DNA from: Bryobacterales bacterium | Lineage (GTDB): Bacteria; Acidobacteriota; Terriglobia; Bryobacterales; Bryobacteraceae | Reading direction: 5' to 3' | DNA: 20,624 bases | Assembly: GCA_003132905.1 (NCBI GenBank) | Contig: PKZC01000072.1 | Span: 23,475-44,098, forward strand | In this document: positions 15,798 to 20,624 of the stretch, piece by piece | Position numbering within the stretch: the stretch's first letter is position 1 | How the letters are laid out: each line of letters begins with the position of its first letter | Translations under genes and position numbers: made by a program | Notes under the pieces: model-generated | Seen by the model: the letters and a program-made list of their open reading frames with translations, nothing else | Database searches by the model: none | What the model was told of the DNA's origin: nothing

Positions 15798-16421
15798 TCA
15801 CTTTGCCGGTGAGCCGTCTTTTCCCGGGAAACGCCATTGGCCGGGATCGGGCGGCGGTTTAAACTCGTCCGTGCTGAAGACGCGGGATTGCTGGCCGGGT
15901 CCCGCGACTTTCAATACCAGCGCAATCAGAAATTTCGGTCCTTGAAAATAGGACACGCGAATCCGGTGCAGACCGCCCGCCAGATCGACGCCGCCGGTCT
16001 TCTCCACGGGCGCATGTACACCGTCGTTATCGATGACCACTTGATCGTCGATGTAAAGCTTCGCGCCATCGTCCGACAAAAGGGCGAAGGTGTACATTCC
16101 CGGATCGGCAATCCAGAACTTTCCGCTGTAGTCGATGGCGAACCATTCGTTCCGCTTCGTCACACCCGGGAAGCCTTGCTTAAAGTCCTGCGGCGGCAGG
16201 TTGAGCGAGGAAGTGTAAATGGCGGGTCCGGCGGGTTTGAGTTTGTCGAAATCGGGCAGCTCGGATGTGCGGTGGTGGATGTGATAAACCAAGCCGCGAA
16301 GGCCCGATGGGATGACGACCGTAGTGCCGAAGACCGGAGTGGGTTCCTCTTGCGGTGCCTGTTGGGATACTCCAGCCGCGGGTGCGAGCATGGCCAACGC
16401 AAGAATGAAGGCGGGTTGCAT
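15798..16421 (-). CDS. Secreted PA14-domain protein
   Basis: This 207-residue protein has a signal peptide (MQPAFILALAMLAPAAGVS). A PA14-type beta barrel spans residues about 60-190, with the characteristic blocks FAIDYSGKFWIADPGMYTFA, LLSDDGAKLYIDDQVVIDND (the acidic ligand-binding turn), and LAGGLHRIRVSYFQGPKFLI. PA14 domains commonly bind carbohydrate. Binding here is inferred. The ATG lies three bases after the stop of the DUF3291 gene and in the same frame, so the two are very likely cotranscribed. Confidence 0.82.
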   Translation of the reverse strand: MQPAFILALAMLAPAAGVSQQAPQEEPTPVFGTTVVIPSGLRGLVYHIHHRTSELPDFDKLKPAGPAIYTSSLNLPPQDFKQGFPGVTKRNEWFAIDYSGKFWIADPGMYTFALLSDDGAKLYIDDQVVIDNDGVHAPVEKTGGVDLAGGLHRIRVSYFQGPKFLIALVLKVAGPGQQSRVFSTDEFKPPPDPGQWRFPGKDGSPAK

Positions 16422-16424
16422 AGC

Positions 16425-16895
16425 CTAAGCCGGTGCGATCGAAAAGGCTGGCTCCGGAAAAAGCTTTCCAAACCAGAACGCGTGTGGGGTTGCTCCGTGA
16501 AGACGATAATGCTCCAGCCGCTCGCGTGCTTCGTCGAGCGAAGGAATGTGCCCCGCTGGCACCCACCACAGCACATAGTGAGCTTGGGTTGGTTTCTCAA
16601 ACCAATCCGATCGTTTGAGATAGTATTCCAGGTGGCCGGAGCGATAGACAAACTGCTTCAGATCTTCGGGGCTCTCCCAAACTGACATGTTCACCAGAGC
16701 GAAAGGATCCTGCGACCAGGGGTGGTGAACGTCGGTGGCATTGCCGGATTCGGATTGCAAGCGCCAGACGAAGCCGGGCGATTGCTCAGCCAGCGCGTTG
16801 ATGTGATCCAGTCCGTCCATGAATTCCTTGATTTGGGGATGGTCCACGGGATGCAGCAGCCGTCCCACGTTCAACTGGGCGAGGTGAAAGGCCAT
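16425..16895 (-). CDS. DUF3291 family protein
   Basis: This 156-residue soluble protein matches the DUF3291 family by its opening AFHLAQLNVGRLLHPVDHPQ, the central VNMSVWESPEDLKQFVYRSG, and KPTQAHYVLWWVPAGHIPSL near the C terminus. The fold is expected to be a dimeric alpha/beta barrel related to antibiotic-biosynthesis monooxygenase-like proteins. No enzymatic role is known to me. TACGAT at 16902-16907 (minus strand) sits six bases before the ATG. The PA14 gene follows almost immediately. Confidence 0.82.
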   Translation of the reverse strand: MAFHLAQLNVGRLLHPVDHPQIKEFMDGLDHINALAEQSPGFVWRLQSESGNATDVHHPWSQDPFALVNMSVWESPEDLKQFVYRSGHLEYYLKRSDWFEKPTQAHYVLWWVPAGHIPSLDEARERLEHYRLHGATPHAFWFGKLFPEPAFSIAPA

Positions 16896-17065
16896 AAGAG
16901 TATCGTAGCCGAGACGCCTCCCGGAGAGTTATCCGCATGGATTCCGCATCGGCGCGGTGATGACATTTCGCTCGATGAGATCGAACGGTTCGCGATTTGA
17001 CAACTCCTTGGCAGGGCCCGACAACTCGCTCCGAATTACAATGAAAGAAAGCTGCGGGAATATTG

Positions 17066-17914
17066 ATGCCCTACGAGCGAGGACGAAATAAGAACACACA
17101 GATTCCGGTATATGCTCTAATCTCGGCAGCAGTTTTCCTCTGTTGCTTGATCGTTCTCATCCTCTTAGTCGTTTACACCGAAAGGCTATCACGATTTGGC
17201 CTGATCCAAAATTTCGAATATGTTGCTCGCTTGCTGATGGGCCTGACCGCCGCTGCCTTTCTGTTTGGAGTTCTCCGCTCATCCGCGACCTACGAGGGAC
17301 ACTTTCTCGGCGGTAAGTTGAAGCTCGTAGGGCCTGTTGTGGTTTTCTTCCTGGTCGTTTTTGGTGGCTACTACGTCATTCCAGATCCCTCGACCTTTTC
17401 AGTAACAGCATACGTTCACGGCGAGAGTGGTCCATCTGATGTAGTTCTCCGCAACTCTGGGGCCGTCATTCTGGAACTCGGGCCAGATGCTAGGCGCGAA
17501 TCCATCGGGGACAAAGGGCAGGCCTATTTTCCGGGGATCCCCTCTAGTTTTCATGGACAGAAGGTTCCAGTCTGGGTCGAGTCAGACGGCTATGTATCGG
17601 TCGCTCCGAACTCAAAGCAAACTCTCAATGGGCCGGTTCTGTACCTGGAGGTGAAGAAAAAGATCGTCCAGTATCCCCTCGCAGGCACCATTTTCGACAA
17701 AGCTGGTAATCCGTTGGCTGGGGTCCGCGTTGTATTGCCAGAATTCCGGAAGGAGAACCAGACGAATGATGATGGGCGGTTTGAGTTCCAGGTCGCCGCT
17801 TCGAGCCAACGGATGGTGGATCTCGTTGTAGAAAAGAAGGGCTACCAGGCGGCGCGCTTGGACCCTACGCTGGGCGACACCGGTCTATCGATTATTCTAA
17901 CGCGGAGCCATTAA
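17066..17914 (+). CDS. Membrane protein with carboxypeptidase-regulatory-like domain
   Basis: From the ATG at 17066 the protein has 282 residues. Three hydrophobic helices lie in the first 110 residues (VYALISAAVFLCCLIVLILL, LLMGLTAAAFLFGVL, LVGPVVVFFLVVFGGYYVI). The rest is beta-rich: a first sandwich-like domain at about 115-205, and a clear carboxypeptidase-regulatory-like domain at about 210-280 (YPLAGTIFDKAGNPLAGVRV, then TNDDGRFEFQV). A TTG at 17063 is one codon upstream. A TACAAT hexamer at 17037-17042 could be its -10. Its stop overlaps the next start as TAATG, so translation is probably coupled. Confidence 0.72.
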   Translation: MPYERGRNKNTQIPVYALISAAVFLCCLIVLILLVVYTERLSRFGLIQNFEYVARLLMGLTAAAFLFGVLRSSATYEGHFLGGKLKLVGPVVVFFLVVFGGYYVIPDPSTFSVTAYVHGESGPSDVVLRNSGAVILELGPDARRESIGDKGQAYFPGIPSSFHGQKVPVWVESDGYVSVAPNSKQTLNGPVLYLEVKKKIVQYPLAGTIFDKAGNPLAGVRVVLPEFRKENQTNDDGRFEFQVAASSQRMVDLVVEKKGYQAARLDPTLGDTGLSIILTRSH

Positions 17915-18366
17915 TGCGCCCCGCCATCGTTGGTTTATGCGTCGCCTCCATGTTGAACGCGCAATCCGAACGATCGTTGTTGGGCAGGCTGATGAGTGGC
18001 GACGACCAGGCAGCAATTCCCTTGCCGGGCGCAAAGGTCCTACTTGAGGAATCGGGCAGCCAAGGTATCACCAATGAGAATGGCCATTTCCGATTGTTTC
18101 TTCCCGACGAGCTCCGGCCTGGTGACGAGATTACCATCACGGTTACCGCCTTCGGTTTGGCTATCTACGATCCTCCTGGTGGAAAGCTGAGAGTTCCCTC
18201 GGATCTCAAGCGCACGCGCTCGGTCATTCGATTATTGCCAAAGGGTTCTCTAAAATTTCTTTCCGACACTCAACTGAAGGCTTTCGTTGAGCGCAGCGCC
18301 AAAGACGCGAGTCACCAGGTCTACCAGACCGGCGACAAGGACGTACCCGACCCCGACGCGCCTTGA
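17914..18366 (+). CDS. Carboxypeptidase-regulatory-like protein, likely N-terminal half of the TPR protein
   Basis: This frame gives 150 residues. It starts with a short hydrophobic segment (AIVGLCVASMLNAQS) that may be a signal peptide. A regulatory-like sandwich follows (IPLPGAKVLLEESGSQGITN, ENGHFRLFLPDELRPGDEIT), then RLLPKGSLKFLSDTQLKAFV. In homologues I recall, this exact arrangement is followed in the same chain by a WAAQHGFTxEQV segment and repeats. Here the latter starts in another frame at 18363. Inserting one base at GCGCCTTGAAAG would fuse them (DAP-LKDW). It is either a split gene with TTGA coupling or a frameshift. Confidence 0.7.
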   Translation: MRPAIVGLCVASMLNAQSERSLLGRLMSGDDQAAIPLPGAKVLLEESGSQGITNENGHFRLFLPDELRPGDEITITVTAFGLAIYDPPGGKLRVPSDLKRTRSVIRLLPKGSLKFLSDTQLKAFVERSAKDASHQVYQTGDKDVPDPDAP

Positions 18367-19931
18367 AAGATTGGGCTGCCCAGCATGGTTTTACGGTGGA
18401 ACAGGTCCGCGCCGGGTTAGACCGCTGGGCCCTGGAAGTGTCATCTCGTGCGCCGAGTACTTACGATCGCAGCCTCGTAGCTTTTGCGAAGATGAACTTT
18501 CAAGAGGCCAAGGAACGAGCCTTGGAAGCCGCAGCCGAGGAGGAAGCGAACCTCGGGGCTACGCGGAAGCGTGAGCAGGAAGAGATGGGTCGTACTATTC
18601 GCGCTTACAGCTTGGCAGGTGACGCTGCATTCAATGGACTAGACTTTGCAGGCGCAGTGCAAGCGTACGGAAAGGCTATTCAGTACGTAGATAGAAACCG
18701 GAACCCGGTTCAGTGGGCTGATCTCCAGTTTGGAATCGGGAGTTCAGAGGGGCAGCTGATTTCTCGTTCGGAAGGTGCAGAAATGGGCCAGCATGCTCGA
18801 TCTTCGATTGACGCCTACAACCTCGTCCTTGAAGTTTACAAAAGGGAGACACTTCCGGAACTTTGGGCGTTGACACAGAACAATTTGGGCAATACGCTGC
18901 GAGATCTGGCAGCGCAGAGCGAAGGGGCCCAGACAGCTGCGTATCTCGAGCAAGCCGTCGCAGCCTTTCATGCAGCGCTCCAAGTATATACAGCTAAACA
19001 ATCTCCGCTGGGTAGGGCAATGGTGCAGAGGAATCTGGCACGCGTCCTGCTCGCTGTTGCGGCGCAGACGGAGGGGCAGCGGGCGCTCGACGATCTCGAA
19101 CAGTCCATCGCAGCCTCCCGGAGCGCAATTAGCGTGTACACCATGGAGCGATTCCCGGCAGAATGGGCGGCGATAGAAATCAATCTAGGCAGCGCGTTCC
19201 GACAATTAGCATCGCAGAGTCCACCTTCCCAAGCCATTGCTTACTTGGCGCAGTCGGTAAACGCCTATAAGGACGCGCTGGCAGTTTACACTCGCGAGCG
19301 AGACCCGCAGGATTTCGCAATGACTGAGGACAATCTAGGTAACGCTCTCACCAGTGTTGCGCACCTCGGTGATAAATTACAGGCGGTTGAATATTTGAAA
19401 CAGGCGGTGAACGCATATAACGAATCGCTCCAAACCAGAACCCGATTGGAGCGGCCAAGACAGTGGGCCACGACGCAGAACAACCTAGGCAACGCTCTGA
19501 CATATCTAGGTGGACTCACAGAAGGAGTGGAGAGTGTTAACTACCTGAACGAGGCAGTAGACGCCATTAATATAGCCCTGCAGGTTAGAACTCGCGAACA
19601 ACTGCCGCAGGAATGGGCGACGACGCAGGACAATTTGGGCACTGCGTTTGTTGTTCTGGCTGAACGGACCGAAGGTGGGCAAAAAACGTCCTACCTGAAC
19701 CAAGCACTATACGCGTTTACCAATGCGTTGTACGTATCAAACGAAGTCAACTTTCCGGCCCAATGGGCTCAGACGATGCACAACTTAGCCTATGTATACG
19801 TTCTTAAAGGCGAGTGGATCAGCGCTCGGGACATTTATCAAAGCCTCGTCTACCATGATCCCGAAAATCCGGATTGGCGTACCATGCTTCAAGTCCTAAA
19901 CATGATCGTTGAACCAACCCCTGCCAAGTGA
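18363..19931 (+). CDS. TPR-type repeat protein with 50-residue repeats
   Basis: The frame starts at a TTG overlapping the upstream stop and gives 522 residues. It opens KDWAAQHGFTVEQVRAGLDR, followed by a TPR-like pair (RTIRAYSLAGDAAFNGLDFA and AVQAYGKAIQYVDRN). From residue 145 there are six full copies and one divergent copy of a unit of exactly 50 residues (consensus near A-x-x-ALxVYTRExxPxxWAxTQxNLGxAL). Such arrays form superhelical protein-binding scaffolds. A TTG start without visible ribosome binding site supports the idea that it is really the C-terminal part of the preceding frame. It is probably extracytoplasmic if the preceding signal peptide applies. Confidence 0.8.
   Translation: MKDWAAQHGFTVEQVRAGLDRWALEVSSRAPSTYDRSLVAFAKMNFQEAKERALEAAAEEEANLGATRKREQEEMGRTIRAYSLAGDAAFNGLDFAGAVQAYGKAIQYVDRNRNPVQWADLQFGIGSSEGQLISRSEGAEMGQHARSSIDAYNLVLEVYKRETLPELWALTQNNLGNTLRDLAAQSEGAQTAAYLEQAVAAFHAALQVYTAKQSPLGRAMVQRNLARVLLAVAAQTEGQRALDDLEQSIAASRSAISVYTMERFPAEWAAIEINLGSAFRQLASQSPPSQAIAYLAQSVNAYKDALAVYTRERDPQDFAMTEDNLGNALTSVAHLGDKLQAVEYLKQAVNAYNESLQTRTRLERPRQWATTQNNLGNALTYLGGLTEGVESVNYLNEAVDAINIALQVRTREQLPQEWATTQDNLGTAFVVLAERTEGGQKTSYLNQALYAFTNALYVSNEVNFPAQWAQTMHNLAYVYVLKGEWISARDIYQSLVYHDPENPDWRTMLQVLNMIVEPTPAK
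18795..19844 (+). repeat. Seven 150-bp coding repeats (50-residue TPR-like units)
   Basis: Units begin at 18795, 18945, 19095, 19245, 19395, 19545 and 19695 with no length variation in the first six. Each begins with a helix such as LEQAVAAFHAALQVYT or LKQAVNAYNESLQTRT and contains a WAxTQxNLGNAL-like helix. The DNA is diverged between copies, so this is an old protein repeat. Confidence 0.85.
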
Positions 19932-19935
19932 AATT

Positions 19936-19971
19936 GGTTTCCCGCAGCAGCTTGGGCCCGCGGTAGAAACC
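19936..19971 (+). terminator. Hairpin after the TPR gene
   Basis: GGTTTCCCGC (19936-19945) pairs with GCGG-TA-GAAACC (19960-19971), a 10-bp stem with a two-base bulge and a 14-base loop, five bases after the stop codon. There is no long T-tract, so termination strength is uncertain. Confidence 0.45.
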
Positions 19972-19996
19972 ACATTCCTCGTCCGGCCTGATAAGT

Positions 19997-20005
19997 TGCT
20001 ATACT
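19997..20005 (+). promoter_or_regulatory. Extended -10 promoter of the his leader
   Basis: TGC-TATACT fits the extended -10 pattern TGnTATAAT with one mismatch. No good -35 is visible. Transcription should begin at about 20011-20013, one to three bases before the leader peptide ATG. Confidence 0.6.
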
Positions 20006-20013
20006 GACTCTTC

Positions 20014-20070
20014 ATGCATTCCGCCCATCACCACCACCATCTACATCTCTGGCGATCGGCGGCTATCTAA
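20014..20070 (+). CDS. hisL: Histidine operon leader peptide
   Basis: An 18-codon frame from ATG 20014 to TAA 20068-20070 reads MHSAHHHHHLHLWRSAAI. Seven of 18 residues are His, five of them consecutive (codons 5-9). It sits between a promoter and an intrinsic terminator directly upstream of hisI, the classic layout of a his attenuator in which ribosome stalling at His codons reports charged tRNA-His. The peptide itself needs no function. It resembles leader peptides described in Proteobacteria in design, not in sequence. Confidence 0.9.
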   Translation: MHSAHHHHHLHLWRSAAI

Positions 20071-20121
20071 CGAATTTCTGAAGTGAACTTGCTGCCCGCC
20101 GACAACTTGGCGGGCTTTTTT
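20021..20121 (+). promoter_or_regulatory. his transcription attenuator with alternative pairing segments
   Basis: Three exclusive pairings can be drawn. Segment 1 CCGCC (20021-20025) pairs with GGCGG (20058-20062). Segment 2 TCGGCGG (20056-20062) pairs with CCGCCGA (20096-20102). The latter overlaps the 5' arm of the terminator (20094-20100 with 20109-20115). A ribosome stalled at the His codons would cover segment 1 and free segment 2 for the antiterminator. A ribosome reaching the stop codon would cover segment 2 and allow termination. The pairings were found by eye and energies were not computed. Confidence 0.8.
20094..20121 (+). terminator. Intrinsic terminator upstream of hisI (attenuator)
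   Basis: GCCCGCC (20094-20100) and GGCGGGC (20109-20115) form a perfect 7-bp G/C stem with an eight-base loop, followed by six T residues (20116-20121). It lies between the leader peptide and hisI in the same orientation, so it acts on the his operon rather than ending an upstream gene. Confidence 0.92.
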
Positions 20122-20135
20122 ATTGGTATGCACAC

Positions 20136-20516
20136 ATGAATCTCGATTTCAGCAAACTCAACGGCTTGATCACGGCCGTCATTCAGGATCACGCCACGGG
20201 CCGCGTTCTCATGGTCGGCTTTATGAATGAAGAGGCGTTCCGCAAGACGGTGGAATCCGGCTACGCCACATTCTTCAGCCGCTCGCGAAACAAGCTGTGG
20301 CTGAAGGGCGAATCGTCGGGGCACAAGCTGGTGGTCAAGAGCATTTCGACCGATTGCGACTTCGATGCCCTGCTCATTCAAGTGGAAGCGCTGGGGCCGG
20401 GCGTGTGCCACGAAGGCTATCAGAGCTGTTTCTTCCGGAAGCTCGAAGGCGGTGAATGGCAGGAATCGGAGCCGCGCGCCTACGATCCGGACGCGGTATA
20501 CGGGAGCAAATCGTGA
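20136..20516 (+). CDS. hisI: Phosphoribosyl-AMP cyclohydrolase
   Basis: This 126-residue cytoplasmic enzyme opens the purine ring of phosphoribosyl-AMP in histidine synthesis. It is the stand-alone HisI form without the HisE pyrophosphohydrolase domain. Motifs seen: [12 protein letters not shown] (24-35), [14 protein letters not shown] (50-63), [10 protein letters not shown] with the metal-binding Asp residues 73, 75 and 77 (71-80), and [13 protein letters not shown] with zinc-ligand Cys 91 and 98. No Shine-Dalgarno sequence is visible upstream. A three-codon frame (ATG CAC ACA TGA, 20128-20139) overlaps its start. Its stop overlaps hisG as GTGA. Confidence 0.96.
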   Translation: MNLDFSKLNGLITAVIQDHATGRVLMVGFMNEEAFRKTVESGYATFFSRSRNKLWLKGESSGHKLVVKSISTDCDFDALLIQVEALGPGVCHEGYQSCFFRKLEGGEWQESEPRAYDPDAVYGSKS

Positions 20517-20624
20517 AACTCAAGCTGGGGATTCCCAAGGGCAGCCTGGAGAACGCGACTATCGATCTTTTCCGCCGCGCAGGCTTTAACATCACTACCA
20601 GTTCGCGTTCGTATTTTCCCGCCA
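20513..20624 (+). CDS. hisG: ATP phosphoribosyltransferase, N-terminal part
   Basis: A GTG at 20513 overlaps the hisI stop and opens a frame to the window edge reading [20 protein letters not shown], then [26 protein letters not shown] and the RAGF segment are typical of HisG, the first and feedback-regulated enzyme of histidine synthesis. Only 37 codons are present, so short and long HisG forms cannot be told apart. Coupling to hisI is likely. Confidence 0.9.
   Translation, partial: MKLKLGIPKGSLENATIDLFRRAGFNITTSSRSYFPA

Noticed and set aside
16422..16427. Possible readthrough fusion of DUF3291 and PA14 across a single TAG in the same frame
   Set aside because: A fusion would place a signal peptide mid-protein, so two separate cotranscribed genes are far more likely.
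16896..17000. Coding-like frames on both strands beyond the DUF3291 start (plus strand ending ISLDEIERFAI; minus strand reading REPFDLIERNVITAPM)
   Set aside because: Both look partly protein-like, neither has a supported start, and sense/antisense mirror frames are common in GC-rich DNA. I see no gene I can defend here.
16997..17042. TTGACA at 16997-17002 paired with TACAAT at 17037-17042 as a promoter
   Set aside because: The spacer is 34 bp, about twice the usual distance, so the perfect -35 is probably coincidental.
1..20624. tRNA, rRNA, CRISPR arrays, insertion sequences, attachment sites
   Set aside because: None were recognised by eye on either strand. A tRNAscan or IS search was not possible here.

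Overview
The window looks like chromosomal DNA of a moderately high-GC, Gram-negative-type bacterium, most probably an Acidobacteriota member of the Solibacter/Bryobacter kind. This is inferred from gene content: a GWxTD-domain lipoprotein-like gene paired with a carboxypeptidase-regulatory-like outer-membrane protein, an IPT/TIG plus NHL propeller protein, secreted PA14 and metallo-beta-lactamase proteins, and many short leaders. No 16S rRNA or tRNA gene was seen, so the placement is a judgement.

Layout. 1-2850 (minus strand) is a tight housekeeping operon: rimO, a 56-codon yacG that is easy to miss, pgpA, then a partial IPT/NHL protein that runs off the left edge. 2974-6187 holds a secreted cupin divergent from an iron-containing alcohol dehydrogenase, with a perfect 17-bp palindrome inside the shared promoter, followed by a PMT/ArnT-like glycosyltransferase broken by both a frameshift and a stop codon. 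6188-7762 is a zinc-ribbon membrane protein divergent from a secreted MBL-fold protein. 7798-8690 is a decaying toxin-antitoxin-like pair next to a fragment of a lost gene. 8882-9582 is an MgtC-family membrane protein whose first codons appear frame-shifted. 9625-13256 is the GWxTD and outer-membrane pair behind a clear sigma-70-type promoter. 13266-16895 holds a two-TM protein with an 18-bp tandem repeat, a secreted HExxH protein, a PA14 protein and a DUF3291 protein. 17066-19931 is a membrane/carboxypeptidase-regulatory/TPR cluster with seven copies of an exact 50-residue repeat.

The right edge carries the start of a histidine operon (hisI, then hisG, partial). Before hisI there is a complete his attenuator: an extended -10 promoter, an 18-residue leader peptide with seven His codons, mutually exclusive pairing segments and an intrinsic terminator. 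This is the most striking regulatory system in the window.

Two window-wide patterns stand out. First, at least four reading frames are broken by shifts that are each compatible with loss of one base, which could mean real gene decay or uncorrected sequence errors. Second, several first-in-transcript genes have a -10-like hexamer only 6-8 bases before the start codon, which suggests leaderless or near-leaderless mRNAs.
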